Source: Anaerolineae bacterium
Lineage (GTDB): Bacteria; Chloroflexota; Anaerolineae; Aggregatilineales; UBA2796
Direction: 5' to 3'
DNA length: 64,000 nucleotides
NCBI GenBank assembly: GCA_019637615.1
Contig: JAHBVJ010000001.1
Location: 186,001-250,000, forward strand
Positions 10,896 through 19,021 of the stretch are shown here, piece by piece. The position numbers and the translations under genes are program-made. Numbering within the stretch: position 1 is the stretch's first letter; each line of letters starts with the position of its first letter. The notes under the pieces are model-generated. The model searched no databases. It was given only the letters and a program-made list of their open reading frames with translations, and was not told the DNA's origin.

Positions 10896-11945
10896 ATGAC
10901 CGCTGCTTACTATCCATCCCTGATCGTCGTTTTCATCATCGCCTTGGTTAGCTCGATCCTATTGGTGGGCGTAGCGCGTTGGCTGTCGGTTCGCTTCGAC
11001 ATGGTGGCACGCCCCGGTGGACGCCGCACACACAGCGGCCTGATCCCGAAACTCGGCGTGATCCCGTTGTGGGGATCGTTCACGCTGACGGCGATCATCG
11101 CGCAGTTTTTGCCCGTCGAGCGCACCGATCCGAATGAGGTCATCCGATTGGTTGGCTTGATCGGCGGTGGGACATTCATTTTTCTGTTCGGCATCATGGA
11201 CGACAAATACGATTTGCCGTCGTGGCTGCAATTCGTCGGGCAGACTATCGCGGCGTTGATCGGGATCGCGTGTTTGGTGTTCATCGAGCGCCTCAACAAC
11301 CCGCTGACGGGTGAAACAGTGGTGTGGCCTTTCTTCATCACCTTGCCTGTGACGCTGTTCTGGCTGGTCTTGATGATGAACACGGTCAATTTTCTGGATG
11401 GGTCGGACGGTCTCTCCGGCGGCGTGATCTTGATCGCGGCGGTGCTGCTGTTCATCCACACGGCGAAGGAGATGCAGCACAGCGTCAGCTTGCTCCCGAT
11501 GGCGCTGATCGGGACGATGCTCGGCTTCTTGATCTTCAACTGGCATCCGGCGAAGATATTCATGGGCAGCGGCGCGGTTTACATGGGCTACGTGATCGGC
11601 GCGTTGAGCATCATTGGCGGCGCGAAAATGGCGACGATTCTGCTCGTGATGGGACTGCCGTTGCTGGATGTGGCGTGGCAGGTGGCACGGCGTCTGCGCG
11701 AAGGCCGCAACCCGCTCAAGGGAGATCGCGGGCACATCCATTTCCGCCTGATCGATCTGCATGTGCCGCCACAGTGGTTGGCGCTCGGTTATCACGCCTT
11801 TTGCGCGGCGTTTGGCCTGTTAGCGCTGATCACGACCAGCCGTCAGTTCAAATTCGTAGCGCTGGTGGTGATGATCGTACTGGTGATGATCGGGTTCGCG
11901 TTCGTGGATCGCCGTGCGCACGTCGTCAAAGCCGATCAACCGTAA
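10896..11945 (+). CDS. WecA/TagO-like glycosyl-phosphate transferase
   Basis: A 349-residue polytopic membrane protein of the MraY/WecA/TagO family, which moves a sugar phosphate from a UDP-sugar to undecaprenyl phosphate and so starts glycan synthesis at the inner membrane. Visible family marks are RRTHSGLIPKLG, the DDKYDLP loop, NFLDGSDGLSGG and the C-terminal GDRGHIHFRLID. One conserved site is odd: the usual FMGD-x-GS motif reads FMGSGAVYMGY, so the Asp is missing through a one-codon gap. The enzyme may be altered or inactive. It stands alone on the plus strand and converges with 11991-12524. Confidence 0.88.
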   Translation: MTAAYYPSLIVVFIIALVSSILLVGVARWLSVRFDMVARPGGRRTHSGLIPKLGVIPLWGSFTLTAIIAQFLPVERTDPNEVIRLVGLIGGGTFIFLFGIMDDKYDLPSWLQFVGQTIAALIGIACLVFIERLNNPLTGETVVWPFFITLPVTLFWLVLMMNTVNFLDGSDGLSGGVILIAAVLLFIHTAKEMQHSVSLLPMALIGTMLGFLIFNWHPAKIFMGSGAVYMGYVIGALSIIGGAKMATILLVMGLPLLDVAWQVARRLREGRNPLKGDRGHIHFRLIDLHVPPQWLALGYHAFCAAFGLLALITTSRQFKFVALVVMIVLVMIGFAFVDRRAHVVKADQP

Positions 11946-11990
11946 GCCCCTGAAATCCACCATCAACGTAGCCCGGAGCAGTGCGCATTT

Positions 11991-12524
11991 TCAACTTAGC
12001 TCGGCCTGAAGTTTTGGCACCGTAGTCCGCGTCCACAGATAAACCATGATCGTGAGCACCGCTGGCGCGATCCACAACAGCATCCGTCCGACGAACATGA
12101 ACAACAGCGTGGTCAAGATCATGCCGCAGATAAAGCCGTTGTTTTCCCACAGGAATAATCGGCGTGCGGTATAAAATGGGCTGGTATTCACGAAGAACAC
12201 CCCCGGATAAACGCCCGCCGCGCCGATCAACACGGCGTACAACAGCCATAGCTGCGTGTTGAACGGGAACGCATTCACGAGTAGACTGCACATGCCGTAA
12301 CAGGCCAGCGCGATCACCAGCACCTGCCTGAGCTGAACCGTATTCCGACTCGGGTACAGCGCCCCGACTGCGCCGCCCATCAGCCAGCACAGCGTAATCA
12401 GCAGGTAGGTCGTGAAGCCGGACGACATGGTGAGGCTCAACTGAAAAAACAGCCCCGTTTGCAGCAATCCGAGCAGTAGGCCGACGACGAACGGATAAAG
12501 CAGGCCGTTACGGTTTTGAGCCAT
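11991..12524 (-). CDS. Small polytopic membrane protein, unknown
   Basis: A 177-residue hydrophobic protein with about five transmembrane helices and no recognised motif. The chosen ATG at 12524 has an AAGGGGA site that overlaps the end of the upstream gene; the frame could also begin at a TTG at 12530. It begins 2 bases after the stop of the spermidine-synthase-like gene, so the two are almost certainly translated from one message. It may be an accessory membrane subunit of that protein. Confidence 0.7.
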   Translation of the reverse strand: MAQNRNGLLYPFVVGLLLGLLQTGLFFQLSLTMSSGFTTYLLITLCWLMGGAVGALYPSRNTVQLRQVLVIALACYGMCSLLVNAFPFNTQLWLLYAVLIGAAGVYPGVFFVNTSPFYTARRLFLWENNGFICGMILTTLLFMFVGRMLLWIAPAVLTIMVYLWTRTTVPKLQAELS

Positions 12525-12526
12525 GA

Positions 12527-14074
12527 TCAATTCCCCTTGAGGCGGTCTAGGATGCGGGATGCGCTGATCCGCAGCACCAAATCCATCGAATCGAGCGTGA
12601 TGGGCGCGGCCTCTCCGACGGTTTCCGCCACGACTTCGCGCTGCATGATCAAGAAATCAGCCTCGTCATTCGCCACCAAGGTTCCGGTGAGCTGTCCCAA
12701 ATCAAACGGCAGATGCTTGCCTGCGAAAGCAAAGCTCAGTCCGCTGGTGCGCGACGTGACCACGACTACATCGGGGAAAACCGCCAGCAGCGAGGCGGCG
12801 ATGCGTTTCGCCGTAACGTTCTCATGGTTGAGGACAGTCGTGAGATTGACGACCAGCACGCCGTTGGGAGATAAACGCTTGCTAATCTGCTCGTAAAATG
12901 GCACCGAATACAGCGTCGCCGTCTGGATGGCGAATGGACTCGGCACATCCGTCGCGATGAGGTCGTAGGTTTCGCTGTCGTTCGCCACGAAATGCTTGGC
13001 ATCATCGATGATGATTCGTCGGTTGGTCAGGACGTTCATCAGATTGTAGTCGCTGAGGAAGCGCGAACTGGCCTCCACCACGGCAGGATCGAGTTCGACG
13101 GTGGTGACGACTCCGCCGCGCTCCGCGATGAAGCGCTCCATCTGCATCGATCCTGCCCCGACTACCAGCGTGCGCGCCGGATGCACTAGATCGGCGGGGA
13201 CGCTACCCATCACGACATTCAGCCGACTCCAACGATCCGTGCCGAAGTGCAGCAAGCCGTCGAGGTACAGATAACGCGCACCGTTCGGCGCTTGCAAGAT
13301 GTCTACTTTCTGGTAGGCGCTGTACGTCGAAAGCAGCGTTTCTGTCCCGTCCGGCAGATGGTAAATCGCCTCGAACCACCGCGCATTGCTCCACTTGTTG
13401 ACGGCATCGAAGCCGTACAGCCACGGTATGATCGCCATCGCGACCGCCACCACCAACGCACGCCGTGCGTCGAGCAAAAACAGGAGCATCAGCCCGCTAA
13501 CCGCGTATATTGCCAGCACGGTAAGCAGTCCTAAGCCACCAAGCGCAACGAGGATCATCACGCCCGCCGCCGAGCCGAGCAGTTCAACCGCATACAGCGA
13601 TCCGATGCCCAGCCCGCGTGTATCCGCGAAACGCGGCAGGAAAATGCTGTAAAACGACGACACCACGAAGGGAATCGCCAGCGGAAAGACGATAAATGCT
13701 AACCAGTAGGCATCGAGGCGGATGAATCCGACCGTAATCAGCCGGAACCAGATCGGCAAGCTGAGGTGCAGCGCAATCATCAGCACGGAGCACGGCAGCA
13801 GCCAGCGCTGCGGTATCCGTGATGACACCAGATAGCCGACGGACAGGCCGACGAAATAGGCACCGCTGATGAGCAGTACGACCAATTCTGTGCCGAGCAG
13901 CAGTGTCGTCAGTTCCCTCACCAGAATCCACTGGATCAGCATGAGATTGAGACCGCCAAGAAAAATGACGGTCAGCGATTGAAGGGACACCCAGCGCAGG
14001 GCCGGATGTCCTTCGTTCGATAGTGCGTTGGACGCAGGGCTAAGTGGTGCGGGCACGTTAAGCGTGGTGCGCAT
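12527..14074 (-). CDS. Membrane spermidine-synthase-like protein
   Basis: A 515-residue protein with about eight transmembrane helices in the first 220 residues and a C-terminal Rossmann domain of the spermine/spermidine synthase type. The domain shows VVGAGSMQMERFIAE (motif I), TTVELDPAVVEASSRF, IIIDDAKHFV and DLIATDVPSP. Such membrane-fused aminopropyltransferase-like proteins are common in bacteria, but their substrates are largely unknown. The gene starts 8 bp after the DUF5666/PepSY gene and overlaps the reading context of the next small membrane gene, so it belongs to the minus-strand chain controlled upstream by an ECF-type promoter. Confidence 0.85.
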   Translation of the reverse strand: MRTTLNVPAPLSPASNALSNEGHPALRWVSLQSLTVIFLGGLNLMLIQWILVRELTTLLLGTELVVLLISGAYFVGLSVGYLVSSRIPQRWLLPCSVLMIALHLSLPIWFRLITVGFIRLDAYWLAFIVFPLAIPFVVSSFYSIFLPRFADTRGLGIGSLYAVELLGSAAGVMILVALGGLGLLTVLAIYAVSGLMLLFLLDARRALVVAVAMAIIPWLYGFDAVNKWSNARWFEAIYHLPDGTETLLSTYSAYQKVDILQAPNGARYLYLDGLLHFGTDRWSRLNVVMGSVPADLVHPARTLVVGAGSMQMERFIAERGGVVTTVELDPAVVEASSRFLSDYNLMNVLTNRRIIIDDAKHFVANDSETYDLIATDVPSPFAIQTATLYSVPFYEQISKRLSPNGVLVVNLTTVLNHENVTAKRIAASLLAVFPDVVVVTSRTSGLSFAFAGKHLPFDLGQLTGTLVANDEADFLIMQREVVAETVGEAAPITLDSMDLVLRISASRILDRLKGN

Positions 14075-14082
14075 CGGGCGGG

Positions 14083-15267
14083 TTATCCCATGCCGCCCAT
14101 GCCAGAATCATCGCCACCACCGCTGTTATCATTGTGACTACCACCGCCGGAATCATCGCCGTTGTCGTTGTGATTCTCATTTTCGTTGTGGTTGCCATTG
14201 TCATCAGAACCACCATTATCGTTGTGATTGCTGTTGCCGTTGCTATTTCCGTTGCTGTTGTCATCGCGACCGCGCTGTTCAATCGTCAGGATGTTGCCTG
14301 TTGTCGCATCGATGATCATGCGGACGCCTTGCGCCGTGCGCAGTTCCCACACCAGCCGCCCACTCTGGTTTTGCAGGCGAATACGCGTGATGACCGCATT
14401 CGGATAAACCCTCAGCAGAATTTCGACGGCCTGCTGCGCGGTGATGGTGGGTTGCGCGCCGCCGTTGTCATTGCTGTTATCGTTGCTGTTGCCGTTCCCG
14501 TTTGCGTTGCCATTCCCATTATCATCGGTGTTGTCGTTGCTGTTGGAGTTGCCATTGTCATCGCTGAGAGCCAACTCGACTTCCCGCGCCACTAACACGC
14601 CATCGACACGGGCAGCATGAACCCGCACACGGACGCCTACCACCAGCGTACCATGAATTTCCGCGCCGACGATGCTGATTTGCTGACCGCTGACAACGAT
14701 GGAATCCGCCGAAATGGCCTCCAGCGTCCCCGTGATTTCGAGTTCATCCGGGGCATGCGGCGAGGCATCAGCGCTGAACGGTTCTACTTCGCGGGCTAAC
14801 CAACCGCCCGTCCCCGTCGCGGTGGCATGTACCTTGACCAACTGCCCGACCGTTACCCCCGGCTTGATTTCCGCGCGGCTGACATCGATGGTTTGTCCGT
14901 TCACCACCATCACCGTGCCGCTGTAGCTTTCCAGCGTGCCGATGAATTCGACTTCGCCCGGTGTCACGCCAGCCGGAACCGCCGTGATCTGTCTGGCGAG
15001 GATGCTGCCGTCGGCGTTCAGCGTACCTTCGACGCGCACGACCACGCCGATTTGCAGCGGGGTGGTGATCTCAGCGCCTGTGGTCGTGATCACTTGCTGA
15101 TTCACCGTGATGGTGTTGGAGGTCATCGCTTGGATGACGCCGATGAGTTCCACAGACCCGGACGACTGAGCAGCGGCTCTGTGAACTGGAGCGAGTACGA
15201 CACTAAATAGAGCGACACTCAACATCATCATAACGACAAGAACTGACCGAAACCTTGATCCGTACAT
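14083..15267 (-). CDS. Secreted DUF5666/PepSY protein with N/D/G repeats
   Basis: A 394-residue exported protein. The ATG at 15267 lies 9 bases after AGGAGG (15277-15282) and opens a signal peptide ending near AAAQSS; an upstream ATG at 15273 sits only 3 bases from that site. Three DUF5666-type beta modules follow (about 35-210), then an Asn/Asp/Gly/Ser run, a PepSY-like module (QQAVEILLRVYPNAVITRI to GNILTIEQ) and a second N/D/G/H/S-rich tail ending SGMGGMG. The neighbouring protein at 15389-16360 shares both the PepSY-like module and the tail style. The gene has its own copy of an ECF-type promoter at 15325-15353. It is probably a surface or periplasmic target of the adjacent sigma factor. 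Confidence 0.82.
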   Translation of the reverse strand: MYGSRFRSVLVVMMMLSVALFSVVLAPVHRAAAQSSGSVELIGVIQAMTSNTITVNQQVITTTGAEITTPLQIGVVVRVEGTLNADGSILARQITAVPAGVTPGEVEFIGTLESYSGTVMVVNGQTIDVSRAEIKPGVTVGQLVKVHATATGTGGWLAREVEPFSADASPHAPDELEITGTLEAISADSIVVSGQQISIVGAEIHGTLVVGVRVRVHAARVDGVLVAREVELALSDDNGNSNSNDNTDDNGNGNANGNGNSNDNSNDNGGAQPTITAQQAVEILLRVYPNAVITRIRLQNQSGRLVWELRTAQGVRMIIDATTGNILTIEQRGRDDNSNGNSNGNSNHNDNGGSDDNGNHNENENHNDNGDDSGGGSHNDNSGGGDDSGMGGMG

Positions 15268-15324
15268 TTCCATCTTCCTCCTGAAAGCGACCTCACGTCC
15301 ATCGGTGGTCGCATGTTTCACGGT

Positions 15325-15353
15325 AGTAGTCTGTGAACTCGGAAAAAGGTTTC
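15325..15353 (-). promoter_or_regulatory. ECF-type promoter, copy 1
   Basis: Read on the minus strand: -35 core GACCGAAAC and -10 GACTACT with a 17-base spacer. A predicted start near 15316 leaves a leader of about 50 bases to the ATG at 15267. It matches copy 2 at 18548-18576 in both boxes and in spacing, including an upstream A/T-rich stretch. Confidence 0.7.
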
Positions 15354-15388
15354 GGTCAATTTTGAAAAGTCATATTTTCATGAATCGG

Positions 15389-16360
15389 TTAGCCCATGCC
15401 AGAGTCACCGCCCATGCCGGAATCGTCGCCGCCGTTGTCGTCGCTCCCACCGCCATTATCATTCGAATTGGTATTGCCGTTACCGATGTTGTCGTTGTTG
15501 TTATCGTTGGGGTTAGTATCCCCACTGCCGGGGCGGTCAATAGTCAGCACGGTTCCGCACGCGACATCGACCGTCACTTTGATGCCCTGCTTCGTATCGA
15601 TGACCCACACCAATTTGCCATCACCGCGCGTGATCTGCTCAACGTTGGTGACGACGGCATTCGGGAAAATGCGCAGCACGACATTGACGGCCTGTTCCGA
15701 AGTCAGCGGAGCGCCGCAGCCGGGGGCGAAGGTCATGCTAGGCGTCATGGTCAGCGTCGCTGTGGGCACGGTCATGGTTGGCGCTGGCGTCACGGTGAAG
15801 GATGGCGTCTGCGTCGGCTGTGTCGTGGGCGTCGATGTCAACGTCGGGGCGACTGAAGCGGTATTCGTCGCTGAGGCTGTTGGCGCGGCGAGCGTGGGCG
15901 GCACCACAGGCAGTGTGGATGGCGAGGCCGTTGCAGTAGGCAGCGCTGTTGGCGTCCACGTCGATGACTCGGTGCTGGTAACGGTGTTTTCGACGGTTGA
16001 GCCGAAAACCGGCGTTGCGGTCGTGTCCAGCAGCCGACTAAGCGCGAACCAACCGCCCCCAACGAGCATGACCACGATGCTGGCGGCGATCAGAAGCAGA
16101 AGTCGGCGCGTAGACCGCACGCCAGATACCGTCAGTGGCGTTGGCAGCGCTTGCTCGATGCGCTCCCAAACCAGCGCTTGATCTTCATAGATTTCTTGGG
16201 GAGGGATGGTCACGTTTCCAACTTGCATCTGCGTTTCTAGCAGCGGGCGCAATGTCGCCGCGTAGCTTGGATACAACCGCAAGCATTCGTCAATCGTCGC
16301 CCCTTCGGCAAGGCGATTGGCACAGTCGTCAAAAATGGTGATCAGTTCTTGCTGTACCAT
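15389..16360 (-). CDS. Membrane anti-sigma-like protein with PepSY module
   Basis: A 323-residue single-pass protein. The N-terminal cytosolic part of about 95 residues (with DDCANRLAEG and LRLYPSYAATLRPLL) resembles the sigma-binding segments of Chloroflexota anti-sigma proteins. One transmembrane helix follows at about 87-108, then a Thr/Pro/Ser-rich linker, a PepSY-like module (EQAVNVVLRIFPNAVVTNV to GTVLTIDR) and an Asn/Asp/Gly tail ending SGMGGDSGMG. It starts 3 bases after the stop of the ECF sigma gene, the usual order for a sigma/anti-sigma pair. The anti-sigma role is inferred from position and topology; no classic zinc motif (HxxxCxxC) is present. Confidence 0.75.
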   Translation of the reverse strand: MVQQELITIFDDCANRLAEGATIDECLRLYPSYAATLRPLLETQMQVGNVTIPPQEIYEDQALVWERIEQALPTPLTVSGVRSTRRLLLLIAASIVVMLVGGGWFALSRLLDTTATPVFGSTVENTVTSTESSTWTPTALPTATASPSTLPVVPPTLAAPTASATNTASVAPTLTSTPTTQPTQTPSFTVTPAPTMTVPTATLTMTPSMTFAPGCGAPLTSEQAVNVVLRIFPNAVVTNVEQITRGDGKLVWVIDTKQGIKVTVDVACGTVLTIDRPGSGDTNPNDNNNDNIGNGNTNSNDNGGGSDDNGGDDSGMGGDSGMG

Positions 16361-16363
16361 GTC

Positions 16364-16930
16364 TTACTCGATTTCCCCAACATTCAAAATCTGACGTAAC
16401 CGATCGACCGCACGGAATTGCAGCGATTTGACGGCGCTCACACTTTTATTCATCAGGTCGGCTGTCTCCTGCAAGTTCAACCCCTCGGCAAATCGTAAAA
16501 GCAGGACTTCCTGTTGTTCGGCGGGCAACATGCGCAAGGCGCGCTGCGTATCGCTGATCTGCGCCGTCCGCATCAGGTTGGCTTCCGGGCTATGTTCGTT
16601 CGGATCGGGCAGCCACTCCTCCAACGACACATCGACCTGACGCTGTCTCCCGAAGTGATCGACCAATTTGTTGCGGGCGACCCGATATAACCACGCGCGT
16701 ACGCTGCTGTGTGGTGCCTGAGCACGCCGGAGGGCGATGAAAAAATCGAGGAAAACATCGGCGGTGATGTCTTGGGCTTGTGACCGATCCCCTAGCCGGA
16801 GTCGGATGAAGCGATAGATGGCTGGGAAATAACGCTGATAAATCTCTTTGAGGGCGTCCGGATTATCCCGCTGCGCCGCGTTTAATAAGCGTTGGTCATC
16901 AGCGGGATTAGGCGTATGAAGGACTGTCAT
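16364..16930 (-). CDS. ECF RNA polymerase sigma factor (first)
   Basis: A 188-residue sigma-70 family ECF factor. Region 2 includes EIYQRYFPAIYRFIRLRLGD and DITADVFLDFFIALRR; region 4 includes LRMLPAEQQEVLLLRFAEGLNLQETADLMNK with its helix-turn-helix. The ATG at 16930 is preferred; a GTG at 16945 overlaps the upstream stop codon. The gene is sandwiched between a GT-C-like membrane protein and an anti-sigma-like protein, all cotranscribed. Two matching promoters, at 18548-18576 and 15325-15353, probably represent its own target motif, so the operon is likely autoregulated. Confidence 0.93.
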   Translation of the reverse strand: MTVLHTPNPADDQRLLNAAQRDNPDALKEIYQRYFPAIYRFIRLRLGDRSQAQDITADVFLDFFIALRRAQAPHSSVRAWLYRVARNKLVDHFGRQRQVDVSLEEWLPDPNEHSPEANLMRTAQISDTQRALRMLPAEQQEVLLLRFAEGLNLQETADLMNKSVSAVKSLQFRAVDRLRQILNVGEIE

Positions 16931-16941
16931 GCGCACATTTC

Positions 16942-18504
16942 TCACTCTTCTGTAGGCGCTGCTTTTACTTGCCAGACGATGCTATTGGCGTCGCGGTAGA
17001 CCACAACCATCGCCGGGTCTGCGTCAGCGCGGGCTGCAAACGCTGCATGGTGTGTATCGCTCACCACATAACGTGCATTAAATGTATCGCGGATTAGCAC
17101 CGATGGAACTTCGACATCGCCTTGCGTGATCGCGACCCATATATTCCAGAGATCAGGGTTCGCCATCTGCAAATAGGTCGGGTCAAGCCCCACGAGATAG
17201 GTGTTGTGAGTGTTGTGATAAAACAAATACGGGAAGTCATCCCAGTCCGTCTGAAAGACCAGCGAATTAGGTTCAGTGTTAGCCTGCAACCACTGTGCCG
17301 CACCCGCTAAATAGTCGTTCCCCTGCGTATCCTGAAGATCGGCTTGTACGCTGCTCACCGTGTGCCAGCCGAGACCCAACACGCTCACTGCTAAAACCAG
17401 CGGGACAAGGCGCGGCAGCCATCGTGTCTGGAATTGTTCAGGGAAATAGGCGCGCCAATCCAGCGTCGAGCGTCCCCATGCTGCCGCGCCGACGAGCAGC
17501 GCAAAGGCGGGAAAGTACTCGATGAAACGCCGTGACCGCAGCACCATCGCCAATGTTAGCAGTGCGACCAACAATAGTGCTGTCTCGATCTTGTCACGTC
17601 CAGATCGCCGGAAGCTCGGCGCGAGGAAAGCTGCCCCTAGCAGCAGCAGAGAACCTAGCGAGTTATCCATCAGCGCTTCGGTCGTGTATGGATACCATTC
17701 ATTGCCGACGCGCACGCTGTTGGCTAAATCCACTTTCTCGCCTAAATGGCTCACGATGAAAAACAGATTGTTCGGGAAATATGGGTTGATAATCAACCCT
17801 AGCGCCATGCCGAGCAGCGCAAACGTGACCGGACGCCACAAAAAGCGCCGATCCGCGATGCCCACTGCCAGCGTATACAGCACGACGATAGCAGGCAGTA
17901 AGATGAAGCCGTTGTATAGCCACGAAAACCCGAACGCCAGCGGGATCAGCCACGAATCGCGCTCGGTATATAATGCATATAGCGTAATCACCAGCAGCAG
18001 CAGCGCGGGCGCTTGCGTGCGGATCATCAGTGATCGATACAGAAACGGCGTAGAAACACTTAACAGGGCGACTGTCCACACTACGCTGTGACGGACGCCA
18101 ATCGTGCGCAGAAAAATGCCGACGCAAGCGAACAACGCCCCGATCAAGAGTGCGTGCGCGAGTTTGGCTCCCACCGCCCCGCCCCAATATACCCACGGTG
18201 CCAGATACAAGTGATACAGAAGGTGATGATCGACAAACTGTTCAGGACTCAACAGCGTATCGGGTAGCCACGGAAAATCGACCCGCAGTTTGCCTTGCTG
18301 TGCGATCTGGAGCGCCATCTGCACGTGATAATAGTCATCATTGCCCGCGAAGCCGGATACCGACATGAGCAGGCCAAACGCAGCGGTTGCCCCTACGATA
18401 AATAGCAGCACGATACTTAACCACGTTGTGATCGACGCCGTCGCCGTGCGCGTCGGACGCTCCATATGGACGATATTTCCTGCCAGACCTGTTAGTTCTT
18501 GCAT
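16942..18504 (-). CDS. Polytopic GT-C-like membrane protein
   Basis: About 520 residues with a dozen or so hydrophobic helices and a soluble C-terminal domain of about 120 residues. The first periplasmic loop has GNDDYYHVQMALQIA, resembling the acidic loop of GT-C glycosyltransferases such as ArnT and DUF2079 proteins; a lipid-linked sugar or mannosyl transfer role is possible but unproven. The chosen ATG at 18504 has GGAG 9 bases upstream and lies about 35 bases downstream of the predicted ECF start site; the frame could also begin at 18531 or 18465. Its stop overlaps the start region of the ECF sigma gene, so it leads the operon. Confidence 0.78.
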   Translation of the reverse strand: MQELTGLAGNIVHMERPTRTATASITTWLSIVLLFIVGATAAFGLLMSVSGFAGNDDYYHVQMALQIAQQGKLRVDFPWLPDTLLSPEQFVDHHLLYHLYLAPWVYWGGAVGAKLAHALLIGALFACVGIFLRTIGVRHSVVWTVALLSVSTPFLYRSLMIRTQAPALLLLVITLYALYTERDSWLIPLAFGFSWLYNGFILLPAIVVLYTLAVGIADRRFLWRPVTFALLGMALGLIINPYFPNNLFFIVSHLGEKVDLANSVRVGNEWYPYTTEALMDNSLGSLLLLGAAFLAPSFRRSGRDKIETALLLVALLTLAMVLRSRRFIEYFPAFALLVGAAAWGRSTLDWRAYFPEQFQTRWLPRLVPLVLAVSVLGLGWHTVSSVQADLQDTQGNDYLAGAAQWLQANTEPNSLVFQTDWDDFPYLFYHNTHNTYLVGLDPTYLQMANPDLWNIWVAITQGDVEVPSVLIRDTFNARYVVSDTHHAAFAARADADPAMVVVYRDANSIVWQVKAAPTEE

Positions 18505-18547
18505 ACAGCCCAACTCCACACCCGAATCCACTATTTACTGATGGAGC

Positions 18548-18576
18548 AGTAGTCTCTAAACTGGCAGAAAAGTTTC
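18548..18576 (-). promoter_or_regulatory. ECF-type promoter, copy 2
   Basis: Minus-strand -35 core GACCGAAAC and -10 GACTACT with a 17-base spacer, identical in boxes and spacing to copy 1 at 15325-15353. It places the start site near 18540, upstream of the GT-C-like gene and its sigma factor. Confidence 0.7.
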
Positions 18577-18691
18577 GGTCAGTTTTCAAGGAAGATTCTG
18601 CGCTGGCAAGTCCAACCTCTCAGGCTCCACCTCCCGCCCGTTTCTCAAGTCTTTCCTTACGATCTCTTACGCCATCCTTAAGCCTAAGGAC

Positions 18692-18719
18692 TTGACTCTA
18701 CTTCAAAGTATGCTAGAAT
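18692..18719 (+). promoter_or_regulatory. Sigma-70-like promoter without an obvious gene
   Basis: TTGACT and TAGAAT separated by 16 bases, a good consensus match, on the plus strand. Nothing recognisable lies downstream before the convergent TrmB-like gene, so it may drive a short RNA or be fortuitous. Confidence 0.4.
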
Positions 18720-18983
18720 AAAAAATCTATCGTTCTAAGTCTCGGAAAAGTGCTTGGCGGCACACGCCCAGACCAATGGAAATACGACGGCATTACATCA
18801 GTGAGCGTGCCTCTCCACGTCGCCAGTTATCACAGATACCGCATGGTGTCACTAACGGAGACTGCACCTCTCATACCATACGAGCCAATGTCAGGTCAAC
18901 GTCATGCTCGTGCATCTTATGCAAACCCTCGCAGTGATCAATAGCCAGAACTATCAGCCGAACATAAGAAGCAGGCGGCAAAT

Positions 18984-19011
18984 GATCCCGTTGTGAGTAG
19001 CGAACGGGATC
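18984..19011 (-). terminator. Hairpin after TrmB-like gene
   Basis: Perfect 9-bp inverted repeat (GATCCCGTT / AACGGGATC) with a 10-base loop, 11 bp past the stop codon of the minus-strand TrmB-like gene. A short ATTT follows on that strand. Confidence 0.6.
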
Positions 19012-19021
19012 AAAGTAAGGA

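Larger units (their letters stand above)
18590..19021. other. Gene-free stretch with a plus-strand promoter
   Basis: No convincing gene. It lies between the divergently placed ECF operon promoter and the end of the TrmB-like gene. It contains a sigma-70-like promoter on the plus strand (18692-18719) and a terminator-like hairpin (18984-19011). The 64-codon frame at 18750-18944 has no family resemblance and is not called. Confidence 0.5.

Noticed and set aside
18750..18944. 64-codon plus-strand frame after a good promoter
   Set aside because: No ribosome site at a proper distance, odd composition, and no family resemblance.
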